A stretch of DNA of 64,000 nucleotides from Muscardinus avellanarius (taxonomy: Eukaryota; Chordata; Mammalia; Rodentia; Gliridae): the NCBI GenBank assembly GCA_963383645.1, contig OY726560.1, positions 153,346,488-153,410,487 on the forward strand, written 5' to 3'. The notes beneath the pieces were generated by a model. The model was not told where the DNA came from. It did not search any database and was given only the letters and a program-made list of their open reading frames with translations. This document shows, piece by piece, positions 1 through 21,120 of the stretch. The translations under genes were made by a program, and so were the position numbers. Each line of letters opens with the position of its first letter. Within the stretch, counting starts at the first letter, position 1.

Positions 1-142
1 TGGCGCACACTTGTAATCCCCGCTCTTGGGAGGCTGAGACAGGAGGATCGCGCAGGTTCGAAGCCAGCCTCAGCTACTTAGTGAGGCTCTCAGCAATTTA
101 GTGAGACCCTGTTTCCAAATAAAATATAAAAATGGGGCTGAT
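1..142 (+). repeat. B1-dID-like SINE, type B, cut by window edge
   Basis: Begins inside the head (tggcgcacacttgtaatcc) and keeps the ggttcgaagcc box; the ID-like tail is lost after about 142. From there to the first exon (472) is unique intronic DNA with no recognised element. Confidence 0.85.
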
Positions 143-410
143 GATATTTGCCCCAGTTTGTGAGATTCGAGGGAGAAAAGGTAGACCAAAATCCCCAGTC
201 AATGACCTGTGTTCCCATCGGTCATATAGCATGCGTTTAGTGAGCACCTACTGTGTGCATGGTTCCGTGGTAATTGCAGAGGGGACTGTAGCCCCTTGTC
301 TCACTGTAACCTCTGGGGTTTGACTTCACAAATGTTCTCTAAGCTTCTCCCGACCCTACCCAGAGACCCAGGCTTCATCTACCGCTCCACGACAGGGCTC
401 TCAGGAATGA

Positions 411-10756
<10,346 letters not shown>

Positions 10757-10806
10757 GAGCTTCCAGGAGAATCTATGGGATTCCCCCTACACACATGTCT
10801 GCATAA

Positions 10807-10817
10807 AATAAAATAAA
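10807..10817 (+). terminator. BTBD16 polyadenylation signals
   Basis: Two overlapping AATAAA hexamers (10807-10812 and 10812-10817) lie about 50 bp after the BTBD16 stop codon, implying a very short 3' UTR. No other strong signal is closer. Cleavage would be expected roughly 10-30 bp downstream. Confidence 0.7.
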
Positions 10818-10819
10818 AT

Positions 10820-11180
10820 TACTTAAAAGGGGAGACTCAGTGCTCAGCGACTGTCCTAGTGAGCAGTGGGCTCATTAGAACATTTGTCCACATTTTTTGT
10901 CACCGGAAGATGGAAGGTACCACTGCCATGAGCCCTCTGGTCATGCTCGGCCCCGGAGCACCCAGAGTCCAGCCTCTGGGGTGCAGTGGGAGCGCCTGCC
11001 TGTCAACAGATGCCAACTGGGAGCTGCAGCACTTGCTGTAGGTGGTGGGACAACATACTGGGTGACTGTCTCCAGCGCTGGAGCAAGAGGTAAGGAAGGA
11101 GGCCTCAGACCACCCTGCCTTGGCACATGGGACTGTGCGCTTTGGGAGAGCGAGATTGGAGGGCCTTTCTCCCCACTTTC
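10820..11180. other. Intergenic DNA downstream of BTBD16
   Basis: No repeat or gene recognised. Open frames on both strands here overlap each other and show no family resemblance. Confidence 0.5.
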
Positions 11181-11590
11181 TGTGTTGGTTTTCTATCACA
11201 GTATAACAGAGCACCACAAATATCTCGACCCAAAACCACACCCAGTTCTCGTGCGACGCTCAGGGGCCCACGGGACCGCGGGTGACTGGCAGGCAGGCTG
11301 TGTTCCCATCTGCAAACATGGCTGCCCGGGCTCATTCAGATCAGTGAGAGATCAATCTCCTTGCAGCTATCTGACTGAAGGCTCCGGCAGCTTCAGCCTG
11401 TTGGGATGAGGTCAGCCAGGTCCTAGTGGGCCTGCAGTTCCCTGGCATGTGGCCTTTTTATGGAAATTTCAAGGCATGGCTGTTGGCTAGGGAATCTCTC
11501 ACTGTGGAGATTCTCCACTCAAACCGTCTCATCCTCTGTACCGTCATTGTGGGAGCACATCCCACCAGGAGAGAGGAGCACGCTAAGGGT
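11180..11590 (-). mobile_element. MaLR (MLT1-like) LTR relic, antisense
   Basis: Reads as the reverse of an MLT1-type LTR, beginning with a 'gttttctatcacagtataacagag' style end and continuing through the typical middle (about 11360-11470). Strongly diverged; no coding part. Mammalian-wide age class. Confidence 0.5.
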
Positions 11591-12320
11591 AGGTCCGGCA
11601 CAGCGCGTTGGCTGTTGCCTTTGGGTCAGTGGACAGTGGTGGGAGTTGAGTATGTGGTGTGGACAGAGGTGGTAGTTTAGTCTGATGATCACCGTCCAGC
11701 TGGACCCTGCCTGGGAGCCTCCTGCCCCGCAGAGGAACCCGGGTTCTGAGCAGCAAAGCATGGGAGGGATCTGGACAGGGGCTGGCAGGCAGATGGACAG
11801 GGAGCCTGGTGAAGAATTGAAGAGAGGGGATTGGGTGTTGAGAGCCTGTTTGCAGGCCCGCCCCCTTCTGCAAGCCCTGAGTCCCACTCTCTGGGGCGCC
11901 CTGTCTGGGTCCAGTAGATGGAAGTGGTGATGGGGTAGTTGCGAATCCCAGGGCGCCGTCACCCTCTGAGCATGGAGGACTTTGGCCTGCGGTGGCCGAG
12001 TCCTGCAGCAGGGGCATGGTCCCAGATCACCCTGGCACCTCAATTTGTCACCCTTCAGCTTCTCAAGCCTGGCTTCTTCTGTGAGGCCAGTTAGTTCTCT
12101 GTATTTATTCTGCATGAAACCTGGGGAGTAGCTCATGTTTTCCAGGTTAGCCTCTGATAGGAAGGGTCTGATGATCTGGAGGTATATACCTCAAGAGGGT
12201 AGACAGCTGGAAAACACAGCTTCAATAATCCCTCCCTCTAGGATGAGTTTAGCAAGACCCTGGGGCACAAAATACTTGGTAACCCAGATAAATCATATTT
12301 GAATGTTGTAGATTTATTGT
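11590..12320. other. Intergenic DNA with an unexplained long minus-strand frame
   Basis: A 205-codon open frame on the - strand (11519-12136) spans this area, but half overlaps the LTR relic and no domain is recognised. Treated as non-coding. Confidence 0.4.
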
Positions 12321-12523
12321 TTCGTACAATGCCAGGGGTTGAACCCACAGGCATTCTACCTCCGAGCCACTCCCCCAATCCTATTTTATATTTTATTTGA
12401 AAACGGCCTTATTAGGCTGCTGAGAGCCTAGCTAAATTGCTGGGGCTGTCCTTGAACCTACTGTTCTCCTGTCTCCGTCTCCCAAGGACTGGGATTACAG
12501 GAATGTACCACCACACTTGGCTT
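12321..12523 (-). repeat. Old antisense SINE
   Basis: Diverged full-length copy; no clear type. Confidence 0.75.
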
Positions 12524-12534
12524 TTAATGCAATA

Positions 12535-12785
12535 CTTAAAAAAAAATTTACAAAATACACACTCTAATATAACTAGGTGAATTGTCATAAGGCGAACACA
12601 CCCATGTAACCAGTCCCAGGTCAAAACCACAAAAGATACTCCCCAAGCAGATGCTGCCCCGACTTCTATCACCTCCAACTACCTTGTCCATTCAATCTGG
12701 ATATTTTATAAATAAATTCATTCATCCTGCATTCGCTCATGGCTGTGTGCCTTCATTTAGAATCACACTTAAGAGATTCATCTAC
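12535..12785 (-). repeat. Old L1 3'-region relic, antisense
   Basis: Contains 'gacttctatcacc', 'catgtaaccagtcccaggtca' style words and an attcatct end typical of the reverse of old L1 3' regions. Confidence 0.55.
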
Positions 12786-13370
12786 ACCAGGCCTGATGAT
12801 GCATGCCTGTAATCCCAGTACTTGGGAGGCCGAGACAGGATCACAGGTTTGAGGCCAGTCTCAGCAACTTAGCAAGACCCTGTTTCAAAATTTAAAAACT
12901 AGCCGGGTGTGGTGGCGGACACTTGTAATCCCCGCGCTTGGGAGGCTGAGACAGGAGGCTCGCACAGGTTCGAAGCCAGCCTCAGCTACGAGGCTCTCAG
13001 CAACTTAGTAATACCCTGTTTCCAAATAAAATATAAAATAGGTCTGGGAGTATAGCCCGGAGGTAGAAAGCCTCTGGGTTCCATCCCCAGTACCAAAAAA
13101 AAAAAAAAGGGCATGGTGGCGAACGCTTGTAATCCCCGCGCTTGGGAGGCGGAGACAGGAGGATCGCGCAGGTTCAAAGCCAGCCGCGCTGGCTTAGGAG
13201 ACCCTGTTTCAAAAAAAAAAAAAAATTGGTCTGGGAGTGTAGCCCAGGAGGTAGAAGGGCTTCCAGGAACCCCAGTACCACCAAAAAATTAAAAAATAAA
13301 AACTAAAATAAAATGGGGTGGAGGTATAGCTTAGAAGTAGAATGCCCCCATGTGCAGTCCCTTTTACAAA
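12786..13370 (+). repeat. Run of four sense SINEs
   Basis: 12786-12899 old head only; 12902-13108 full type B; 13109-13287 full type C with the palindromic gccagc/gctggc junction; 13310-13370 an extra ID-like tail. Confidence 0.85.
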
Positions 13371-13375
13371 AGGAG

Positions 13376-13480
13376 GAAGAGAAGGAGCAGGAGGAGGAGG
13401 AGGAGGAGGAGGAGGAGGAGGAGGAGGAGGAGGAAGTGGGGAGAAAGAAAAATGAGGAAGAAGAAGAAGGAAGAAGAGAG
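13376..13480 (+). repeat. (GGA)n polypurine tract
   Basis: Uninterrupted GAG/GGA repeats from 13389 to 13434, then A-rich purine DNA to 13480. It follows a SINE tail. Long polypurine tracts can form triplex DNA. Confidence 0.9.
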
Positions 13481-13499
13481 TTTGATCCACATTTTCATA

Positions 13500-14195
13500 G
13501 GAAGCTGTAGTTTACTTTCATATGGGCATGGCAGTTTCACTTCTTAAAAGAGGAAAATTCCTTGTATAAGGTAGTTCAGGTTGTTGATCAAGTGCTGTAA
13601 AGAAGGGCGCCCAGCGGGCAGGGCTACTGTCTCGGAGTCCAACGAACGACACCCCCCCCCCCCCGGCGAGTGACTCTTAGATGCACATCTAGATTTCTGT
13701 CTACTCGACATGGCCTCTGCCATGCGTGCTCCCCGGGTCCTGATGCTGTCCGCTCTCGGCCCTGTGGGATGGCTTCTGTAGGGGAGCAGTGTCGGGGGAA
13801 GGAGGGATAGTGCGTTTCTTCACCTTCAAGCTGACTAATTGCTCAGCGTCACTTTCCATCCATGAACGTGGCTTGCTTGTCTATAAAGGCATAAGGCGGC
13901 CCTCCGTCTCCCTCCCGGGGCTGCACTGGGGGGTCCCGGGGTGGACCAGCCCCTCTGCAGACACCGGGGGCTTGGAGTCACCGAGTTGGCGAGGGTGGGA
14001 GAGACATGCAAAGCAGCCATGCTGAGAATGTGTTCCTACGAGGAACTGCAAGAGCTGAGCACAGGGAGAAGGCTACCAAGGGACTGAGAGAGGGGCCGAG
14101 GACCGGGGCTACATCCCTCTCCTGACCCAGCAGTGGGAAGGCACAAAACCAGCAAGACTTGGGTGACAAGGAGGGGACCCTGTGGCATACCTTCT
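13500..14195. other. Unique intergenic DNA with a C13 run
   Basis: Mostly unique. A 13-base C homopolymer sits at 13652-13664. No gene recognised. Confidence 0.5.
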
Positions 14196-14201
14196 ACCTC
14201 C

Positions 14202-14727
14202 TGCCAGCGCCAGCCAGCAAAAGTACGGGTTCCGAAGAGAGGAGTGAAGCTGAAAGAATATAACTCTAAGAATTTAATTCAAAGAATATTTAATTCTAGC
14301 ATAGAAGGATCACCAGTCCACTCCCTGGTCAATATCTCTACTGGCTGATAACGAGGTTTATTTTCTTGTGGTTATTTATAGAGTTTCTAGCTTCAGGTTA
14401 CCCTGGAATACAAGAAAGTCAAGTCCAAAGTACAGGCAGGTCAAACAATATCCTGGTGCAACACAACACAAACCTAATCTTAGCTCAGACGAACAATAGC
14501 ATCATTAGTTCTGAGAGAGTCTTAATTACTTTGAAACCTCCATGACCCCAAACCTCGTTGATTCTGGATGGAAGGACAGTCAGAAGTATTCTTTTAGTAA
14601 AGATAAGGGGAAGGCCTTAATGGCTCCCCAGAACCTCCTTGTCTGGGGGGGGAGACTGAGGCATGGCGAGCAGAAATGACAGTTCTGGTTGAAAATGGTC
14701 TGCTAGGTATCTCTGACCGGTTAGGCA
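14202..14727 (-). mobile_element. Solitary LTR of an endogenous retrovirus, class II-like, antisense
   Basis: A 526-bp unit that starts TGCC and ends GGCA, flanked by acctcc (14196-14201) and ccctcc (14728-14733), a 6-bp target duplication with one mismatch. On the - strand a TATA-like box (14373-14380) is followed at once by AATAAA (14357-14362), the arrangement of short-R LTRs. No internal retroviral coding region adjoins it, so it is a recombined solo LTR. Six-base duplications are typical of class II (betaretrovirus/IAP-like) elements, but I cannot name the family. Confidence 0.7.
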
Positions 14728-14733
14728 CCCTCC

Positions 14734-15364
14734 CTAGGCACCATCTCTCTAAGTTCACCACCACCACCCCAGCAGGCTGGTGTGACTTCCAGGTCTGCTA
14801 AGAGAGAAAGCTGAGCCCCGGGGGCAAAGGCGAGGCCCAGCTCAGTGGCCTGCCATGACTGTGAGCCACCACAGAATATGAAATAAAGAACCATAATAAC
14901 ACAGTCCTTCCGGTGGGAGGTCACTGTGCATCTGAGAATCCACTCCTTTCCTCTAGGGGGCGTGCTCCGCCTCACAAAAGGGAACAAGCATTCCAGGGGC
15001 TGAGATTTGCAAACTAAGAAGAAAAAAAACCTCATCTTGCAGCCCGGTGGAGTCCTCCTTGCTTAGGGATGAAAGTGAAACTGGTACATCTTGAGAGAGC
15101 TGCATATTTAGTGCACACATTACAAGATCTGTGAACTTGGGAAGTAAAACACTTGGGACCAAAATTCTTAAGAGGATCTTACAAGAGCTTCTTACAAGTG
15201 AAAGCTTCTAAAACTCAAATTTTAAGACCTGCAGCCACAATACCCAAAACAGTGGCCATGAGCATGTAGCCCTCGTGTGTGCTACACCCAAACCCTTCTC
15301 TCTGCTTCCCCCATGGCTACCTGGCCCACTTCCCTTCAGCCCAGTGGGCCCGGGACTTACTGCT
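14734..15364. other. Unique intergenic DNA
   Basis: No SINE, no recognised old repeat, no gene. Confidence 0.5.
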
Positions 15365-15585
15365 CAGAAACACTCGGGTGCTAGAGTCGGACTGGCCTGA
15401 GTCGCACCCTAGCTCTGCCCTTAGCAGCTGTGTGGCCTTAGGCAAGGTGGCTAACCCCTCTGAGCCTCAGAACCTGATCTGACGCTGGCAGCCAGTGGTA
15501 AACATTATAAAAGCTGATGTGACTGTGTAGCACTTAATGTACAGCGAGTGCTTGATACAGTTCACTCCTGTTCCTGGCTTGTTGC
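15365..15585 (+). repeat. MIR (ancient core-SINE)
   Basis: The diagnostic 'agctgtgtggccttaggcaa' core and 'cctctgagcctcag' are present near 15425-15475. Diverged as expected of MIR. Confidence 0.75.
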
Positions 15586-16255
15586 TAGAGCGATTTAGCA
15601 CCTGCTGAAGGTGGAGATGGATGTTGTGAGCAGCCACTGGGCAAGGCCTTCTCGGACCTGCTTCCCCTTCACAGGAGAAGGCTGGACCACGCGCTCTCTG
15701 GGGCCTGTCCACCTGCAATTGCTCATCCTGATTCTGGGAGCACAAGGGGGTGGTTGAGTCCATGAACCAGGCTGCGAGGGCCTGGGGAAGCGAGCCATGA
15801 CATCTGGTTTGCCTGTGGGCTCATCAGAATGCGAACATATCTGAAAGAATGTGAAAGAGGTCTTTCTTCTCTCCTCCCTTTGTAGAAGTTTTGCATCCTG
15901 GAGACCAGAGAATATCCCCGAACCTGGTGGGGAGAGGATATTCTTGCTCCTGGAAACCCTGGGCTGGGAGAGGGAAGCACTGGGGTTTAAGCTGTGGGGG
16001 AGACTGATGAATCCACCAGGGTGGTGGGAGATGGGTCTACAAGGGTGGCAAGGAGTCCCCGGCTGGCTGCATGTGCACGCAGGGGCGTGGTTGTCAGGCG
16101 TGGTGAAATTTGACGCAAAAGTCCAAAGCCTCGCAAGCTGGGGATAAGGAAGTTGTCCTGGAGGAGACAGAGCTGGGACAGGTCTCTGTGAGGGAGACCT
16201 AGGGGACAGTGGCAGCCGGCAGACTTGAGATGATGGAAATGTCCTCTATCTACCC
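15586..16255. other. Unique intergenic DNA
   Basis: About 670 bp with no SINE and no recognised feature. Confidence 0.5.
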
Positions 16256-16376
16256 TGCCCGATATGGTGGCCACTAGCTGTGCACGGCCACCCTACACTC
16301 AAATGCTGGCTACTGCCCCTGAGAAAGCTTTAAATAGTGTTTCATTTTAATGTACTTAAAGTTTGAAAGTCGTGTA
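16256..16376. repeat. Palindromic DNA-transposon arm (hAT MITE-like), left
   Basis: 'atatggtggccactagctg' and the AT-rich run to 16376 resemble one arm of an old palindromic non-autonomous DNA transposon. A matching inverse arm lies at 17203-17300. Confidence 0.45.
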
Positions 16377-16565
16377 TAGCGGGGTGTGATAGTGCGTAAC
16401 TGTCATCCAGTACTTGGGAGGCTAAGACGGAAAAGATCGCAAGTTTGAGGCCAGCCTTAGCAACTTAGCAAAACCCTCAGAAGTTTGCAAAGAGACTCTG
16501 TTTTAAAATTAAAAAGGGCTGGTGTAGCTGGGAGGCAAAATGCCCCTGGATTCAATCCCTCAGTG
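16377..16565 (+). repeat. Old sense SINE
   Basis: Diverged head, short ID-like tail. Confidence 0.75.
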
Positions 16566-16697
16566 GAGGAGGGGGAGACGATAGTATATGTAAAAGGACC
16601 AGAACATAGGCAAGGAACACAGCCAATGGAAACTCACCAGGTGCTATGCATGTGCGTCCCCATCACTCTGGACTCCATTATGATGTGAAGTTAAAAT

Positions 16698-16898
16698 GCA
16701 GTACTGGGGAGGGAACCCAGGGGCGCTCTACCTCTGAGCCATGCCCCCAGCCCTGTTTTTTTATTCTCTATTTTGAAACAGGGTCTCACTGAGTTGCAAA
16801 GGGCCTCACTAAGTGTCTGAGGCTGGCCGCGAACCATGATCCTCCTGCCTCAGCCTCCCGAATGCTGGGATTACAAGTGTGCACCACCACGCCCAGCT
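16698..16898 (-). repeat. Antisense SINE, type A
   Basis: Full length. 16899-17202 after it is unique. Confidence 0.85.
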
Positions 16899-17202
16899 AA
16901 TAAAAATGTTTTTTAAAGGAGTGGGACAACACAGTGTCCACCATACACCAAGGACAGGTTCTTCCCATTCTTCAGACTCTCCAGAGTCAGAGCCGCTGGA
17001 CTTCTCCCAGGGCCCAGACAAGGGGAGCATCGGTGACTCAGGTTCAGTGCCTGAGGTTCAGCCTGGGGACCCCCCCAAATGGTGCTGAGCTGCAAGGTGA
17101 AGGCCACGCCCAAAGGCAGGGAGAAGCTGGGTTGAGGAGGCCAGCGCTGCAGGGCTCAGCCCCATGTTGGGCACCATAGTCAGCGCTGACCCTTCCTTTC
17201 GT

Positions 17203-17300
17203 ACTAACTATTTAAATACGCTCAGATGAAGCAGTTTCCAGCCACATTGGCCACATTTCAAGTGCTCAGTGGCTGCTGGCTCCCGTCTGGGCAGGGCAGA
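17203..17300. repeat. Palindromic DNA-transposon arm (hAT MITE-like), right
   Basis: 'gccacatttcaagtgctcag' and 'ggctgctggct' mirror the left arm at 16256-16376. 17301-17719 is unique. Confidence 0.45.
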
Positions 17301-17719
17301 TATGGGACAAAAGGCGCCATTCCTCCTCCTCCATGTGACTGAGCGTGGTGACTCTGAGTCATGAGACCTTTGAACGTGCCTGCCTTCACGCCAGCCCACA
17401 GATCTATGTGAGTGGCAGCTGGGCCAGCTGTGGGTCAGGGATGAAAAGGTGAGCCAAAGGTAATCCCTGCCCTCAAATCCCTGCCCTCACTGAGCGAGGT
17501 TCATAAGAGAGGAGTGCCTAGTGCCTTGCCCGCCTAAAGCCAAAAAAGCTGGCCTTGACCCCTCAGGGAGTTAAGCCCAGAGGAGGACCCTGGGTGTGTA
17601 GGGGGAAAGGAGCGGATGCTTAAATGAGATCTGAAGAAGTGGGAATTAGAACAACAGGCTCAGGTGAGGAGCAGAGGAATCAGGAACCTTATGTAAGATC
17701 ATGCCGCTGCTTTGGAAAA

Positions 17720-18386
17720 CCAGTGGTTTCTCAAACAGTTAAACCTAGAATTCCCATTGTGGCCCAGTAATTTCCACCTAGGTATATACCCAAGAGAAAT
17801 GAAAACGTACACCCACACAGAAACTTGTACTTGAAACATTCATAGGAACATTGTTTATAAGCACCAAAAGGTAGAATCAACCCAAACGTCCATCGATGGG
17901 TGAATGGATAAGCAAAATGTGGTCTATCCACACAGTGAAATATTACTCAGCCTCGAAAAGGAATAAAGTGGGAGGAGAGTGTAGCTCAGTGGTAGAGCAC
18001 ATGCTTGGCAGGTACAAGGCCCTAGATTTGATCCCCAGGACCAAAAATTAAAAAAAGGACTGACCCCTGCAACAGGGGTGAACCCTGAAAATAGTAAACA
18101 AGTTAAACTAGTCACAAAAATTACCTATTAGATGATTTCATTTGCAGGGAATGAGGTCCAGAGGGCAGAATCTACGTCCAGAAAGAGGATTAGAGGCTGC
18201 ACTGGACTGGGAAGGGAGGTGACGGAGGAGCACCACTGCACACAAGGCTTCTGTTTGCTGATGAAAATATTCTAAGACTGGCCATGCTGATGGTTGCAGC
18301 ACGCTGCGGACACACACCATGCGGAGCACACTTAGATGAGTGGAGTGCATTCATAGGAATTCTACCTCCATAAAGCTGGATTTAAA
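17720..18386 (+). repeat. Old L1 3'-UTR relic, sense, split by an ID element
   Basis: Typical L1M 3' words include 'ggtatatacccaagagaaat', 'cccaaacgtccatcgatggg' and 'gaatggataagcaaaatgtgg' (in part). An ID-like SINE with a complete tRNA-like body sits at 17968-18043 (+). Confidence 0.8.
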
Positions 18387-18477
18387 AAATCCAGCTGGGG
18401 TGGAACTCCAGGTAGAATGCCCCTGGGCTCCATCCCCAGTAATGCAAAAATGAATGAATGAATGAATGAATGAGTGA
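18387..18477 (+). repeat. ID-like tail fragment with (GAAT)n
   Basis: Tail part of a composite SINE followed by a GAAT microsatellite (18448-18476). Confidence 0.75.
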
Positions 18478-18478
18478 G

Positions 18479-18902
18479 GAGCCGGGCAGGGTGGCACACA
18501 TTTGTAATCCAAGTGTTTGGGAGGCTGAGAAGGAGGCTCGCACAGGTTCAAAGCCAGCCTCAGCTACTTAGTGAGGCTCTCAGCAACTTAGTGAGACCCT
18601 GTTTCCAAAATATAAAATAGGTCTGGAGCTGGGCATGGTGGCGCACGCTTGTAACCCCAGCATTTGGGAGGTAGAGACCAGAGGACTGCGGTTCGCGGAC
18701 AGCCTCAGCTACTTAGTGGGACCCTGTTTCAAAATAAAAGGATAAAAAACAGGGCAGGGGTTGTAGCTCAGAGGTCAAATGCCCCTTGATTCCATCCCCA
18801 GACCTGCAAAAATAAATATATAAATAAATAAATAAATAATAAAATAGGTCTGAGAGTGTAGCTCAGAGGTAAAAGGCCCCTGGGTTCCATCCCCAGTACC
18901 AC

Positions 18903-18949
<47 letters not shown>

Positions 18950-18950
18950 G
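18479..18950 (+). repeat. Type B SINE interrupted by a type A SINE, both sense
   Basis: The host occupies 18479-18625 and 18853-18950. The inserted type A copy spans 18626-18838. A perfect 14-bp duplication, ataaaataggtctg, sits at 18612-18625 and 18839-18852. Both end in (AAAT)n tails. Confidence 0.9.
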
Positions 18951-19363
18951 AACAGTGAGGAATCTGCAAGAGTTTTAAGCCTGGGTCTGTCCTGATGAAA
19001 CTTGCATTTTTGAAGAAGTCACTCTGGCGGCAGCAGTGTGGAGGGGCCAAGCGAGAGGCTGTTGTGGGGTCCAGGCAGAGGCGAGGGGTGCTTGGGCAGG
19101 AGTGACCGCCACGGGCAGGAGAGAGGTAGAGCTCGTGCCACTCACTCTGCGTGACCCTTGAGCTCGCTCTGGTCACAGGGCTGTGGCTGTGGCCTCACCC
19201 TGGACAGAACCCCCCTGTTCTTGAGTACCTCGTGAACCCTTCCAGAAGCATTCTCACAAGCTGGCTGAAGGTTAAGAGTTCCCAAAAGACACGGGCTGGT
19301 TGGCAGCATAAATTGACACTGCCGTTCTGAGGCCAGTGCGGGGCATGCTAAAGAGAGCCTAGG

Positions 19364-19651
19364 AAACTGGGTGCAGTGGTGCATGCCTGTAACCCCAGCA
19401 TTTGGGAGCCTGAGGCAGGAGGATTGCACAGGTTCAAAGCCAGTCTCAGCTACTGAGTGAGGCCCTTTGCAACTCACTGAGACCCTGTTTTAAAATGTAA
19501 AATACAAAATAGGGCTGGGGGTGTAGCTCAGAGGTAGAATGCCCCTGGATCCCATCCCCAGTACCTTAATTAATTAATTACTTAATTAAAAAGGGCTGGA
19601 AGTGTAGCTTGGAGATAGAGTGCCCCTGGGTTCAGTCTCTGGTAACAACAA
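19364..19651 (+). repeat. Sense SINE plus extra ID-like tail
   Basis: 19364-19566 full copy, TTAA-rich spacer 19567-19588, second ID-like tail 19589-19651. 18951-19363 and 19652-20098 are unique. Confidence 0.8.
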
Positions 19652-20098
19652 AAAGTGCTTAGGCAGCTGATTCTAGGCAGCTGATTCTGTGGCAGGCCCT
19701 GGTAATAACGCCAGGGTGAATCACACCACCCTGGGCCCACGCCCTAGGCTCTGCTGCCCCACCCGTCAACAGATGGAGGCCATTTCTTGACTCTGGGCGG
19801 CCCTACATTTGCTTTAGCTTAAGTGCTCAAGAGTTTGGACTTTCAGCTTCTGCTCCTGGCCTCTGGGAGCCCGGTGACCCCAGCATGCCATGCTTGCTGC
19901 AGACCAAGAGGACCGAGGGCTGGGCCTGACTGCCAGCTCCAGCCGCCACACCTGTGAGCAGTGCCTTTGCCTCCCAGCCCAGCCCAGCCCCCTTCAGTGG
20001 AACGCACTTGTGAGCTAGTTCAGGAGATGCCCTGCAAAGGACTTCTCCAGCCAATGCTTACTGTCATAAGAAATAATCCAGTGTCCTTTTTTGTGTGT

Positions 20099-20541
20099 GT
20101 ATGTGGTACTGGGGATGGAACTCAGGGGGTTTCTACCTCCAGGCTATACTCCCAGATTTATTTTATATTTTATTTTGAAACAGGGTCTCACTACATTGCT
20201 AAGAGCCTCACTAAGTGGCTGAGACTGGCTTCAAACCTGCATCAGCCTCCTAAATACTGGGATTATAAGCAAATGCCACCATGCTCGGCTTCAGTGTCAT
20301 TTTTAAGCCACTAAGTTTTGGGGTGGATTATTACCCAATAGAAGATACCTGAAATACCCCCTTTTGTAGTGCTGGAGATTGAACCCAGAGACACTCTACC
20401 TCAGAGCTATACCCCCAACCCTATTTTATTTTTTATTTGGAAACAGGGTCTTGTTAATTCCTGAGGCTGGCCCTGAACCTTACAATCATCCTGTTTCGGC
20501 CTCCCACATACTGGGATTACAGGCATGTGCCATCGTGCCTG
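20099..20541 (-). repeat. Two antisense SINEs
   Basis: 20099-20289 is type B-like with a small internal deletion; 20364-20541 is an old copy. Confidence 0.8.
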
Positions 20542-20559
20542 TAATACGCACCGTGAGAT

Positions 20560-21120
20560 GCGTAACCCTTCTGATTAATCAAATTTATTTTAAGAATTTA
20601 TACAATAGAAACAAAATCCAGAAGAGAGCCAACAATTGATCTCCAAAGATGTTCCTTAAAACATTCTTACAATATAAAACACCAGCTGCTCTTAGATGCC
20701 CACTGGCAGAAATTAAACAGATCAGGCATAGACACACACTAAGCAATCATTAAAAAGTTATTACAGAACCATTCTATGGGTGAGGTCTCCAGAATATACT
20801 GTTAGTGGGGAAAAGAAAATTTTAAGGTGTGTAAAACTGATCTCATTAAAACATGCATATTTGAAGCCAGGCGTGGTGGGCACGCTTGTAATCCCGGCAT
20901 TTGGGAGGCTAAGACCAGAGGATCGGGGTTCGCGGACAGCCTCAGCTACTTAGTGAGGCCCTCTGCAACTCAGTGAGACCTGGTTTTAAAATAAAGAATA
21001 AAAAAATAGGGCAGGGGGTGTAGCTCGGAGGTAGAATGCCCCTGGGTTCCATCTCCAGACCCGCAAAAAAAAAAAAGCATATTTGAATATATTTAATATG
21101 AAATGCTAGGTCCAAAGATC
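20560..21120 (+). repeat. Old L1 3'-UTR relic, sense, split by a type A SINE
   Basis: L1-like words around 20740-20860 (attaaaaagttattacag; ctccagaatatactgttagt). The SINE at 20866-21076 is flanked by an 11-bp duplication, gcatatttgaa (20855-20865 and 21077-21087). Confidence 0.7.

Noticed and set aside
11519..12136. 205-codon minus-strand frame
   Set aside because: It overlaps a MaLR LTR relic and a second frame of 144 codons; no domain, no splice context. Kept as a note because the N-terminal part (MSYSPGFMQNKYRELTGL) is not repeat-like.
17968..18043. Possible tRNA gene (tRNA-like body with A and B box words)
   Set aside because: Matches an ID-type SINE with an A-rich tail inside an L1 relic; not a functional tRNA.
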